DNA of 64,000 bases from Metopolophium dirhodum (lineage: Eukaryota; Arthropoda; Insecta; Hemiptera; Aphididae), in contig NC_083560.1 of the NCBI RefSeq assembly GCF_019925205.1, positions 3,596,001-3,660,000 on the forward strand, given 5' to 3'. Both the position numbers and the translations under genes were made by a program. Within the stretch, counting starts at the first letter, position 1, and the number at the start of each line of letters is the position of its first letter. Positions 51,201 to 62,227 of this stretch are shown here, one piece after another. The notes beneath the pieces were generated by a model. It saw only the letters and a program-made list of their open reading frames with translations, was not told the DNA's origin and searched no databases.

Positions 51201-54200
51201 GAGTCGTGACGTTCAACGGTTTTAAATCTATGAATAACATTATATATTTTTCCATTAAGGCGGTTGAAAGTGGGTCGTTTTTTCGTGCATTTAGACCAAT
51301 AAGCAAAAGAAAAAAAACACACTTCTAGAAGTCCAATTTTCATTTTGAAAAAATGTTTGGATTTGTTTACTCCTTGTCTGTGTTATGTAGGAAATTAATT
51401 TTTAATTTTATGTTTTTTAGTAACAATAAAGTAAAAGTGAATTTTGGAAAAAAAAGAAAATTAATTTGGTACTATATTAATTAAACAATAGAAAAAATCG
51501 AAAATCCATTTCCTACATAACCTAGAAAACAGAATAATGAATTTAAATGTGTTTTCAAAATTAAAATCGGGCTTTTGGTACTGGGTGAATTTTTCTTCCG
51601 CTTTTTGGGACTTTCATAGCCACATAGGAGTTGAAACATTTTCAATTGCAAAATATAGTGACGTGTGACTGCGCGTAGGTACGCTATACCGATTTCCGAG
51701 AATCTTAGCCGCGACTATTATACGGGCGATAAGAAATCAATTACATAATATTATAATGATACACAGCTGCTAAATAAAATATTATTTAGTATATTATGCC
51801 ATCGTGATTCAGTCCGTGCACTATTTGTACTCACTACCAATTTTATTTTCTTGTGGTAAAAATGAGTAATTGGCGTTTTGGTAATAAAAAACGAGCTAAA
51901 TTATTCATAAGACGAAAAAAGTTGAAACACAATTTGGCAAATTTACAAAAAAAAAATGAAGAAATTCAAGAACTCGGCAATGACGACAGCAATAACGTTT
52001 CAGAAATAAGCAATAATCAGTTAAAAAGTTGTTCAATAATGCGATATTATAATTATTTTAAATCTCAGTGGTATTTTAGATTCTGAGCGAAGCGATGAAT
52101 GTATTGATTTCACAATGATGTGTGTTTTTTTTTTTATTTTTTTTTTTATTTTTGTGTCTGTCATCACGTTTTAGGACAGTAAAAGTGCTTGGATTTTCGG
52201 CCATTGTCAGTTTTCAATTTTTTTAGATTTTTTTTCTATAAATATCAATAAAAATTTATCTGTTGAGTAAAAAAGCTTGAAAATTTAATAGAAGGCTCCT
52301 AGGTTATTGTTTCAAAGGCAGATGAAAAAAATTAAAAATCCTTAGTCACAGTTTTTATTTATAAGCATTTAAAGTTCAAATTTTGACAAAATACGGAAAA
52401 ATCACGAAAAATAGTAAATTATTTTGAGTTGAGAATTCATAAAAATTTTTCTTTTTAAATCTAAGATTTGAAAATGTAATATAAGATTACTCATAAGTCA
52501 TAAGTTTGTCTACCTTTATCAAAAAAAAAAATGTCTAGAAGAAACTTAAATTAAATTTTTATGAGCGTCTGAAATTTATATTTTTACAACATTTGATATT
52601 TACTCGATTTCTCATGTAACAATTTTCTTATTTTATTGTAATTAAAAAACGAATGACTGTAGATACATCTATAATTATTTATTTTGTTTTTACTAGACAC
52701 TTGTTACGTTGATGTTTAATTTATTATTTAGGCGTCTATCATTGGGTATAGGATCAACAAAGTTCTTTTTATGGGCGTACGTAATAAACACTGTTCAGTT
52801 TGCTAAAATAATGAAAATAGTGAAAAAGAATCACCATTTCATCAGTGTTTTAAAAATTGGAATGGGACTTCTACTGCCATGGAATCCGATATAATTGTCG
52901 AGGGATTCTGTCAAAGTGTGACTATGCATAATTTAATATATGATAAATTAATTGGAGATGGAGATTCAAGTATAATTAAGAAGTTAACACTTTCTAAACC
53001 TTATGCAGATTACGACATAGATGTAAAAAAAATAGAATGTATGAACCATATTTTAAGAAACTATTGTAATAGAATTATAGACATGTCAGCTCGTCGTAAA
53101 AGTTCTTCTGGAACTGTAGTCCCGGGGTTTTTAAGGAAAACATTAAAAGATAGAAGGCTTAAATTAAGGTATATTAAGAATATAATATATAATTATACAT
53201 TTATGTAGCAATATAATATAATACAAGCAATTGTTTTTTTAAAGACTTACTGTTGTCAATATATAATTTATAATGATTATGTTTTTGATAAAACTATGAA
53301 CTAGGTACATTATACTTTATGTAAGTACGATGTTGTATAATTTAGTTTTGTCAATACAATGCGCGGTGTGACGGTAATAAAATTATTGTTGAACTGTTTA
53401 CTGATAAAACGAAATAATTACGCGTTCGGGGAACTAACGCACACCAATGATCAGTTATTACACACACACTCACACAGCAATTCCCAATGAATATAACATA
53501 TTGCCTATACTCAACCCCTAAAAAACGGTCCACTTTCAACCGCCTTAAATAAAAACACTGAAACTATTAACTATCAGTAAGAAAGTGGTATTCATGGATT
53601 CAAAAACGTTTTAACGTTAACTGATAGATTTAAAAAATAATATTTATACATACCTGAATCCGATTGAAAGGCGTCTTTTATATTTTTTGGGCATTTATTA
53701 CACTTTAAAATGTGGTTTAATTGACGAGTTGCGTTTTTAACTGTGGTCCAATTGCAATAATTACAAGTTTTTTTAATAGTATTATTTTGTTTTTTGTCGC
53801 TCAATTCTCTAAACACTTTATGTATTTTTGCACTATGTTTTCCCATGATGACATATGCTATACTATACGTCTATACTACATAGGCATATAGCATGTAGTA
53901 TGTCGATAAACGTTCGTACAGTAATAATTATTATAAAAATTAAAAGATTATATGATAAATATGAAATGTCTATAGGTCTATAGGTCGTCGACGATAAGAG
54001 CCATTCCTGGGGAAAAAACCAATTTTTGCTATAAACAGCCGAAAACAAGACCCTAATATAGTATAAATAGTATAATATGTCAACCACGGCACTCATTGCA
54101 TTAATATTGTTAATATCAATGATTATACCAAGAACTCATGGAATGTACTGTTAATAATTGATAAAAAAAACAATCATTATAATTTGATTTCAAAAAAAAA

Positions 54201-57200
54201 TACAATGTTTCACGTTTTTGTGAAATATTTCACCATGTAGTGAAATATTTCAAAATGAAATATTTCACATGAAATATTTCATACTTCAAACACTAAATAT
54301 AAGTATTGAATCATCTATGATACTATGACGTCTTTGAGATACTTCTCCGTTGTGAGTCGAGACTTCCCCTTCAGACATACTCGAACTTCCACTACAATTT
54401 TCTAATTTAATTTTCTTCTTTGCTGCATCCTTATCTGAAATTCAATATTTAATGCTTTATAAAAATTGTTTGAACAAGTTAAAATCATCAAGTTACCAGT
54501 GGCAAAAATATTTTCTATGTGTTACATTAAATAGTTGAATACTAGACTTGATATTCTCGTTTAATAGCTAAATGAGTCAGTTTTTTATATCCACTTAACA
54601 GTAAAATAAAGAACAATATTTAATATTAATGAATATACAGAGTGATTATGTCGTTGTAAATGTGTTGTATTCTAACCAGGCAAAATTATTTACCTCAATT
54701 TCATAGTGTTTAACCATGTACTTGTACCAAACAGCAAATTCAATGATAATAACTTTATTTTTTAATGGATTCTGTTCAGATCAGTATAGAAAGTGTTAGT
54801 CGTGTATTAAATAACCAAAAATATAAACCATTGATGGTGTTGGATGATTACAATTACAATGATATTTGCCAGACTAATTTATACCCAATGAACGCTTAAA
54901 CAATAATTATCATTTTTTATATATCATTGTCCATTGATGATTGATAAAATTAATAATTTAACTCTTATAAAAACAACATCTGTTGTTCATTCTGTTGTTC
55001 AATTCATGTTGAAATGTAGATGGGCTTAATAATTAAAATTTTAAAAGAAAACCTATGAGGTTCACTAGATAATAATATTATTCTTACACCTAAATTTTAT
55101 AAGAGGTCAATTCAATCTAGCTTATAAACTAACAGACCTAAATGTATATTTTGTGAGCGTACAATTTGCTATCTTATGCATTTGTAAGACAGAGAGAATG
55201 TATGCGGGATAGTGCCCTCTTAATCAAAGATAAAAAGTGACCACACCATTATTATACTACATTGTTGTGCCTGTTGGTTGACTTTTATTTCATTGGACTT
55301 TATTTTGGGAATTTGTGTTAGGTTAGACATGTATTAATCAGTTGGTTATTGATTTTTTTGAGTGAGTTTCATATATTTAGCATATATAACAAATTAATTA
55401 AATAATAATAAATCATACCTGTAACTCTTTTGCAAACTGCACAGCACCACTCTTGTTCAGCTTCAAGAAAACTGCACAACCTATGTGTTCCATTTGATCC
55501 ACATGAATTGCACAAAAGAATTTCCCATGGTCCGCTGTTTAGAAAATAAAAAAAATATATATTAACGCAACGTGTATTATTATTTTTACATATTTTTTTT
55601 AATTTTAAATTTTTTATAATTAAGTTTATCAATATTATAACAAAAAGTTGAATATTTTTGAATAAGAATCAAATTTATTTTAATATATCAATGTCACAAA
55701 TATTTCATACGTTATTTAGATACATATGGATTATTTAATGCTGTTAGTTTAAAGCTGGTTGCTTTTTTGTGCATTTAATCCAATATGCAGAAGATAAAAA
55801 TATATACAGTAAACTTTCGGTAACTCGAAGCTCACAGAAAAAGAATTTTAAGTTATCAAAATCTTAATGTGTTATTGGTATTTGGTAGTGAATTTTATTC
55901 GTTTGAGGTGTCGAGAATTTTGAGTTATTAATGTTTAATTACCGACAGCACACTGTACTTCCAGAAGTCCTATTTTAATTTTGAAAAATATTTGAATTCC
56001 CAATTCTCTTTGCTTAATAATTAAAACTATTATTGTTATAAAAAAAAATTACTTACGATGGGAGTTGATACTCTTCGTTATGTGGACATAGACATGTTTC
56101 TATATTGCATTTTCTTTGCCTTTCCGAGAGCTCGGCAAAAGCATTGGGTACAGTTTCCCAAGAGGGGTCCCTGTGAATAAATTTTTTGTTGAAACTTTTT
56201 ATAGTATTAAATAATTTAAAGCGTAGATTAAATAACACCATAGATAGTACAAACTATTATAAAATCTGAATAATGAGTGACAAATGGCTGCATTGGTGTT
56301 GCCTATATCATATTATATTATAGTGTTATTTAATCTATGGTATCAGTGAATGCATATTAATTTTGTACAAGACTTAAAAGTTATTAAAACCATTTATTTA
56401 CAATACAATTATAGAAGGATCATCTTTTAAAACTACTTAATAGGTAATTATTAAATTAGTAACTTCTAGTTCCAAATTTACTTTAAAAAAAAAATGATAT
56501 TTAATGTATAAAGCATCTTTAAACAAACAAGGTAATTTTAAGTGCTTATTAGTTTGAAATATTATTCCATTTGATAAAAATGTATTAGTTTTTTTTCGTG
56601 TTTTCTTTCGAATGATGAAAATTTTAGTTTCATATTCAGAAGTAGAATATTTATCGTAGTACTCCAAGATTCATGAAAATAACAAATCATATTTGAATCG
56701 AGCCCATGAAGTAATATAAAAATTGAATTCTTCTCATATGAAAATTAAATTTTTTATTGTTTATAATTTTGTACTTGATAAGGGAAACTTAACACTTTTT
56801 CTTATGGTTTCATACATACATACTTATTACATTTCAATAATTGGGATAAATAAGACTCAATTTACCTTGATGGTATGTAGATTCCAAGCGTTAGCATTCT
56901 GGATTTGAATTTTTCAACATCGTTGCATAATGGGCATTTAAAATAGTAGCCTGTATTTAAGGCCAAATCTTTAACACATTCTCGGTGAAACCAAGCATCA
57001 CCTTTGCAACACGGTGCCCAAATAGAAGTTGGTATAGGGGACGGTACAACAGCATCTTTACAAATAGCACATTGGGCAGTAGACTTTTTTAACGCAGATA
57101 AATTAACAGTTTGCGTAACACAATGCTTTTGGCAAAACGATCTAAAGATATTTGTTTCAATAAGAATGATATAGAAATAGGTTTACAAATATAAAATTAA

Positions 57201-59465
57201 ATACGTACTTAAATGACTGAAAGTATTGATGTATTGATCCGTTTTTCATGCCACAAGGTAGATGAAACACTTTTCGACATTTTCCTCGACAGCATGATAT
57301 GGAAGCGCCTTTTTTTTTGCAATAAAAGCAATTCTAAAACAACAATCATGATGTAACTATAATCATAACAGCAATTAGGTTGTGGCTTGGGGGGGGGCTT
57401 AGCCCTCCCTGATTGAATTTAAGCCCCCCTATATTTATTCATATATTAAACCTTGTTTTAGTTAATCTAATATTAATTTATCATGTTTTATTGATAAATT
57501 GTGCCAAACAATTTTATTAAATGTTTGAATGTACTTTAAAATAATATTTGACATTTACTTTTTTACTTTTTAAAATTAATTTGTAATGAATAACTCTAAG
57601 GATTTATGAAGTGTTTGGAGGATTTCATAAGATCAGAAATTGTTGTTACCAAAAATGTTTTAAAAGTTATTGGCTTGGAAATTCTGCAAAACCCCTTAAA
57701 TTCGTTGAAAAACTAACAAATTTTTCCAAATTATTAAAAACTATTTATTATAGCAATAACTTTGCTATTTAATATGAAAGTTTATTTTCGGTCTATGCGA
57801 ATATTGAAAACATTGATGAAATAAACAATTTATGCTACAAGAACGATTTAGTTGTGTTCTTCCACCCTTTCTCCCTTCTATTGCAAGTTTTTTCAATTCT
57901 TTGTAAGTTCCTTTATCTAAATCTAACATGATTTGTTTCATATAAGACCGTCTTCCTGGTTTTCTTTCAATTTTCAAATATTTTTAACTATTTATGTCTA
58001 TAATACTAGACACTGTAAAATATAGGAAGAACATACTTGCTTAGATGCTCGAGAAAGTTCAGCTCTAATGTCTTTTAATAAAAATCCATAAATGCCTTCA
58101 TTGTCTGCACCATTTTGAAGGGATCTTGATGATAATAGCTGAAAATAAGTTTATAGTTATATTTTACTAATAATATATTAATGTTTTATAAATCCACTTA
58201 CAATACAATAATGATGAATAATAACATCATCTAATTGGTATAATAATCCATATAATTTTTCACTTATTTCTTTATGTCCACACAACATACATGCTTTGTT
58301 ATGCATTAAATTCAGCTCTACCATCACATTTTTGCGTATGGGTTGACAAACTGTTGGCTTCGATGCATTACCTGTTAAAATTATAACATTTCATTAAAAT
58401 TCAGTTTTAAAAATTAATAATAGTTGTTATATTTTAGATAAGTAAATCAACATTTTCAAGCATTTGATTATGCAACTGTTGCACATTATCTATTTGGAGT
58501 AATCATTTTTCATCACCTTTTTTTTTTTTAAATTGGTGTGACAGAGAACTTATTTTCTAAACTGATAAGAATACAACACTTTCTAGAAATTGAGAAAATT
58601 ATATAGGATAGGATATGGAATATGGAGACGGCATAATGAGCTAAGGAGTAAATAGAAATATCATCGGGACAAGGTGACTTAGAAATTTAAAGGAAACACA
58701 CTCTATCGACCATCAGTAACTGAGTTAACTGAAATGCAACCATGAGAGGGTAGATACTGAGAGAGTGTTCATGCATTATAGGGTTGGATTGGGGAGGAAT
58801 TTTTGTTAGAGGTTTAGTTTTATATACTGATGAAAAATATTTTATGATGAGGTCGGATATGCCCTCACCATTTCTGGCTATTTCCACATCTAAATGTAGA
58901 GACTTAGAAATAGTTTGGGAACGCGTATTGTAAGATACCCACTTCCAAAAATATTTAGGATCAGTCCTGTACGTTCTGAACAATGTATTAAGTCATTAAA
59001 CACTAATTTTTATTGAGATTTCTCTTGTGATCTTTTTTTTTTTTTAACTGAAAACCATGTATAAAAGAGAAGCTTTTAATAATAGAACATCCTGTAATAG
59101 ATGTGAGAAAATGTGTGCACTTAGTTATACCTGATTTTATATTTAGCCCACCAAAGAGATGTAATAATAATATGTTAAGCAATACATACTATATACATAT
59201 ATACTTTTTAACTCAATATTCAATTATGTCCTCCATAGGTACCATATTAATTAATTAAAATGTATAATGATACTTAAACCAAGAATTAATAATGTTTATG
59301 CAAACTTAATTTAAAGTGATATATTTTTAACTTAACAATTTATTAATATGGATATTATGGATAATTTAAATCAAATTTAACAATATTGATTAGAATTAAT
59401 TTTGAAAATAAAAATTCCGGCAAACCGGACGGTGGATACTCACGTGTTCTAGAAACTGGCGCCAT
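45269..59465 (-). CDS. PHF7/G2E3/pineapple-eye-like extended-PHD protein, 427 aa, split by a hAT
   Basis: Coding exons: 59465-59444, 58371-58202, 58138-58037, 57333-57209, 57141-56866, 56170-56057, 55534-55419, 54434-47609 (holding the hAT 47657-54295), 46041-45897, 45303-45269. Every junction is GT-AG and in phase. Domains: extended PHD, residues 35-147 (CMLCGHKE, then NEGIYGFLLKDIRAELSRAS, CFYCKKKGASISCC, SFCQKHC); second PHD/RING-like finger 164-211 (CAICKDAV, PCCKGDAWFHRECV, CPLC); third Cys-rich domain 232-306 (DPSWETVPNAFAEL, CNSCGSNGTHRLC, WCCAVC). G2E3/PHF7 relatives act as nuclear chromatin readers or ubiquitin ligases. No HECT domain; instead an acidic tail with Ile/Leu-Ser-Asp-Asp motifs. 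With the hAT retained, translation enters its end and stops after six codons (…SILIFSV*, about 357 aa), keeping all fingers but losing the tail. A GTG upstream of ATG 59465 is not the start. Confidence 0.88.
45510..45764. mobile_element. 255-bp TA-flanked MITE in the last intron of the PHF7-like gene
   Basis: Ends TAAGAGTAACCTCA and inverse TAAGAGTCACTTCA (12 of 14 match), with TA at 45508-45509 and 45765-45766. Non-coding. Related to the element at 55100-55222 by its TAAGAGG-type end. Confidence 0.6.
46816..47101. mobile_element. 286-bp TTAA-flanked MITE
   Basis: TTAA lies at 46812-46815 and 47102-47105. Imperfect inverted ends are GAGGTAAGAATA and inverse GGGGTATGAATA. TTAA target use points to piggyBac or Kolobok mobilisation. 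A related fragment is at 42918. It sits in the intron between exons 8 and 9 of the PHF7-like gene. Confidence 0.7.
48246..53846 (-). CDS. hAT transposase with BED finger, intact 731-codon frame over four exons
   Basis: Exons 53846-53654, 50454-48992, 48861-48610, 48533-48246. Donors GTATGT, GTAAAT and GTGAGA; acceptors end in AG; all phases agree, giving 731 codons and TAA. The N-terminal BED-type zinc finger is C28-x2-C31…H45-x3-C49. The RNase-H-like core has MCDGWSN (Asp about residue 235), VTDNAANMKKAW (Asp about 295) and a YGCVAHALSLLI motif (about 318), as in DUF659-type hAT transposases. The C-terminal dimerisation region reads LSLPATSAASERTF (Glu about 603), then KRNRLTNSRAGKLVYVKHNL. 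Residues 637-731 are a Glu/Asp-rich tail. It cuts and joins DNA at the element's ends. The first intron (50455-53653) is swollen by nested transposons. No disabling change is visible, so it may be active. The second exon must end at 48992 (AQYK|VKEG), although an open frame continues past it. Confidence 0.9.
50509..51165. mobile_element. About 657-bp inverted-repeat element in the hAT transposase intron
   Basis: Left ATATAGCCCATAGG, then TACGGTGACTAGACA; the right end is its inverse (CTAATCACCGTACCTATAGG, then CTATAG), about 35 bp with small gaps. AT-rich interior without a frame. Target duplication unclear. Confidence 0.5.
51862..53205 (+). pseudogene. Broken Kolobok-like transposase
   Basis: The N-terminus starts MSNWRFGNKKRAKLFIRRKK and runs to about 52075, where an R1 repeat interrupts it. 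The central part resumes at 52720-53205, after a frameshift near 52845 (KKNHHF… then CFKNWNGTSTAME). It contains IGDGDSSIIKKL and KKIECMNHILRNYCNR. Much of the middle and the C-terminus is missing. Cannot encode an active enzyme as read. Confidence 0.75.
52076..52690 (+). repeat. R1 repeat inserted in the Kolobok-like element
   Basis: It starts GATTCTGAGCGAAGCGATGA like the copy at 28859 and has the T-run and GTGTCTGTCATCAC. It ends with the reverse of the 29360-29430 block (GTAACAATTTTCTTATTTTA). It separates the two coding parts of the transposase, so it is the youngest layer here. Confidence 0.7.
54765..54899 (+). other. Short open frame, possibly the start of a FLYWCH-type domain
   Basis: 44 codons from ATG to TAA. 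The middle (NNQKYKPLMVLDDYNYN) faintly resembles the start of FLYWCH fingers carried by MULE elements. It lies in an intron of the PHF7-like gene on the opposite strand. Weak evidence, no continuation seen. Confidence 0.25.
55100..55222. mobile_element. About 123-bp MITE with TAAGAGG ends
   Basis: TAAGAGGTCA at the left, inverse TAAGAGGGCA at the right. The inner TTTGTAAGACAGAGA block also occurs at 42246. TA precedes the left end, but the right side reads AT, so the target site has mutated. Confidence 0.45.
55807..55955. mobile_element. 149-bp TA-flanked MITE inside a Kolobok-like fragment
   Basis: Ends CAGTAAACTTTCGGTAA and inverse CAGTGTGCTGTCGGTAA, TA at 55805-55806 and 55956-55957 (pogo/Tigger-like ends). 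The flanks join into sequence that is continuous in the related stretch at 51290-51350, which serves as an empty site. Confidence 0.7.
57765..57970 (-). pseudogene. LINE ORF2 C-terminal fragment
   Basis: The minus frame reads KPGRRSYMKQIMLDLDKGTY then KELKKLAIEGRKGG, matching the GRPR-S-Y…-Y-x-E-L-K-x-L-A-x-x-R tail that closes many arthropod LINE reverse-transcriptase proteins. It lies in an intron of the PHF7-like gene. The 57370-57430 G/C-run is another transposon end. Confidence 0.5.
58687..58983 (-). pseudogene. LINE fragment before the reverse-transcriptase domain
   Basis: The minus frame starts FRTYRTDPKYFWKWVSYNTR and continues to IIKYFSSVYKTKP, the D-P-K-x-F-W-K-Y and F-x-S-V-Y/F motifs found between endonuclease and RT in jockey/CR1 LINEs. 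No RT follows. In intron 1 of the PHF7-like gene. Confidence 0.65.
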
Positions 59466-59679
59466 GGATGTTATGAATATTTGTCCTCGTGTGGATACCC
59501 GTTCGTCGCCGCTTCTGCTGACCCTGTTGCTCTGACGGCGATAACGAAGAAGAATGCAATTTGCCACGGCTGCTCGACTTGTAGTGGCTGATTACGATTT
59601 CTGACTAGGAACACTAAAATTACGGTAGAGGTTACTGATGAAGCACTGACACTTATACTGATACTGATGTACTGGAATT
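59444..59679 (-). other. Start-codon exon of the PHF7-like gene, mostly 5' UTR
   Basis: Acceptor ATATTTTAG just upstream of 59679, donor ACAC|GTGAGT at 59444. The ATG at 59465 sits in a strong context (ATCCATGGCG). About 214 nt of this exon is untranslated leader without an in-frame ATG. Confidence 0.65.
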
Positions 59680-61280
59680 CTAAAATATTATTATACATTT
59701 CTTTGTATTTTCATAAAAAGTGTACTGTATTTCATCTACCAGTACGATATTATTATATTTTACGATTAAAATTAATATTTTATTCGGATATTTTTCACTG
59801 AGTACTTAATATCTTCGATTTTAGAAACCTTTTTTCTAATAATATTCAATATATACGAGTACCCTTAGCTAAATTCATTTTGATACGCAAATTATATAAA
59901 TTACAACACAAGAATTTTTACAATAAAAAAGTGGATTTACATTATTGTTGTTTTTTTTCAAAAATCGTTGTGTCGCAATTGCAGTAAGATTTTCTCAAAA
60001 ACACAAAGAATTGCATGTATTTTAAAATGTTAAAAACGCGAATATTTCCCAACTTCATTTTTTTAAATAAAAATATAATACTTATAATGTATCCGTATAT
60101 CTGGGTTATGTTTATTTTCCATAGTTATTTTAGTTCATACTATTCAACTAGTGTTTTATTTGTTATAATAGACCCTGCTAACGTTTCGTGTTAATTTTAA
60201 TCATCATAACGAACAGTAACATTTTGTCAGCGTAGGATATTTTATATTATATTTATATTGTAATTCTTAGTACGGTAGCCAGTAAGTTGAACGAATATTA
60301 TTTGCACATAATCATATAATAATTCTTATTTAATAATATACTTTAGAAGGTTCAAGTATCCAAGAATAATATTTTTAAATTATAACAAAACAACTAAAAT
60401 TGTTATTTACTAAAAATAACTATAAACAAATTGTGTTTACATATTTTTTTAGATTTTTTGGTTACAGAATAATTAGTTGCTTACATAAAACATTGTTTTA
60501 AATGTTTAATCCTTATCTATAAAAGTTAAACATTTTATAATTATTCAATTACTAAATAATTAGTAATTTTTGAATTTGCTTAATTTTTTATAACATTTGA
60601 ACATTAAATTCTTATAAAAAAAATCTTGCCTATGTACTTTTAATATTTTTATACTGATAATGTAATAATGTGTTAATAATGCCTTGTATTTTCAAGCTTT
60701 TTGACCAACAAATAAAATTGTATTGACATATTTAATTGAAACAATAACTAAAATATCGGGCAAGTGGGTGACGCACTGACGCTCTGCAATATATTATGCA
60801 AGTGGGAATGCAATGAAGGAGATACGCGCTGCCGGACGAAGACCGGTCGTCGCCTCGTGTCTTCTCTTTTCGATCAGAGTATAATAAACTATATTTCGAA
60901 TATTATCAAAATCGTTTATAAACTTATATATTGAACGGGACTGTGATTACTTGCAATCAACAAATTTGTTACAGTAAAGGACACATATTAGCGAACGGTA
61001 GTCACTCGACGAGAATTTTGTAACCAGTTCAATACTAATAAACAAAAAAACGAGTAGATATAACCAACTGATTACAATGTGATTTTAAACAAAGGTGTGT
61101 AGGATTGCAAGGGGTGCTTAGTTTCGGGTTAAGAAGCTTGAAAGACGGCACATTATTAACAAATGGCGTCGTGCACAAACGTGCTCAAAAAGACATTCCG
61201 GCCGTTGGCTTGTGAATGTACAATTGCCTGGTCAAAAGGTAAAAACAAAACGGTAAACGAGATCAAATAGTTTTACTTAC

Positions 61281-61540
61281 CGTTAGTAGAAGACTTGCAA
61301 TCTAAATTTCAGATTCGAACGGATGGAAATTCACCAGAAAACTATGATACCGATACGGGCATAAAATGACGACCGTCTCGAACAACGATATCGTAGTAAA
61401 TGCCGACCGTGTGGATGTGCGGCTGTCGTAGCGCCCCTGTCTGGGTTAGGTGAGGTAAGAAACATGGCTGCCATCGCGTCGGTACCACACCGATAGATAA
61501 ATAATTATATGTTTTTCTTTTTCTGGTAATGTTTAAAACC
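61281..61540 (-). promoter_or_regulatory. Probable first (non-coding) exon and promoter region of the PHF7-like gene
   Basis: A strong donor CTAACG|GTAAGT lies at 61281 on minus, at the end of a GC-richer stretch. It contains GCAGCCATGTTTC, a YY1/Pho-type element (GCCATnTT). It is the nearest plausible leader exon upstream of the acceptor at 59679. On the plus strand a short frame (61163, MASCTNVLKKTFRPLACECT) ends near a donor and could be a divergent transcript. Both are inference. Confidence 0.35.
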
Positions 61541-61904
61541 AAAATTTTATTGTTTGTGATTTGTAGGATATTTTTGATTTCCGAAAATGTATTTCGTTTG
61601 GTCTATGATATAGATATTGTCCCTTTTTTAAGTCCAAATTTGCGGTTTCTGGCAATGGGTACGAGATTAATATTAACGAAAGTAATTTGGTGTCTACTGT
61701 AACTGTAGAGTTGCCAACCCAAATCACACGTAATTGCCAAAAAGAGGTGCTCCTATTTTCATCGATCATCTTAAATATTATATATTATTGTTAAGTCCTG
61801 AATATACTGAATATTTATATTTGGCTCGTCAATTATTGGATAGTTTTATTCGGCATTTTGAAAGTATATAATAATATGGTCGTCACTCAATATCACACAA
61901 TATA

Positions 61905-62225
61905 CACAGACTTTTGCATTGATGTGATGATTATGCCAAATTTGGTCCATTTGACCAATGTTCTACTTTTCCCTTTGAAAATTATATGGGTGTTTTAAGA
62001 CATATAATACAAAAATCTTATTAGCCATTAGGATAAATTTTAAATAGATATAATAAGAAAACAAGTGTTCCAAAACACATAGATTTTAACCAAGATAAAT
62101 TTCATCTTTCTGGTCCTCATTACAATGGACCAAAACATGAAAGTACTACAAGATATTCTCAATTTAAGGTTCTTTAACGTTTTTGCAGCCGTGAAGCTGT
62201 ACCGCAGTCTTCTATAACTAGTGTT
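61905..62225 (+). pseudogene. CACTA/EnSpm-like transposase scrap
   Basis: Frames with shifts read NLVHLTNVLLFP, ENYMGV-like KLYGCFKTYNTK and PKHIDFNQDKFHLSGPHYNG, resembling the F-x-F-E-N-Y-L and trailing segment of the aphid transposase-domain proteins. Low quality, several stops. Confidence 0.35.
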
Positions 62226-62227
62226 GA

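Larger units (their letters stand above)
51259..53544 (+). mobile_element. Kolobok-like (TTAA) DNA transposon nested in the hAT
   Basis: Inverted ends GGCGGTTGAAAGTGG (23 of the first 25 bases match the inverse right end), flanked by TTAA at 51255-51258 and 53545-53548. The protein inside has the CFKNWNGTSTAMESDIIVEG and IGDGDSS signatures of the TTAA-specific Kolobok / 'Mutator-like' pfam20700 transposases. The element lies wholly in the hAT transposase intron. The start of a diverged relative is at 55745-56000. Confidence 0.8.
47657..54295 (-). mobile_element. Complete 6.6-kb hAT transposon inside a PHF7-like exon
   Basis: The element is flanked by perfect 8-bp duplications AATATAAG (47649-47656 and 54296-54303). 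Inverted ends start TAGTGTTTAAAAA and TAGTGTTTGAAG. The 10-bp palindrome GAAATATTTC occurs three times near the left end (47691, 47703, 47721) and four times near the right end (54222, 54242, 54257, 54271), probably transposase binding sites. It encodes a spliced, uninterrupted transposase on the same strand as the host gene. Its large intron has taken up two further elements. Confidence 0.93.

Noticed and set aside
59444..59567. Start of the PHF7-like protein at 59567
   Set aside because: The codon there is GTG, not ATG. The ATG at 59465 has a strong context and fits the splice phase.
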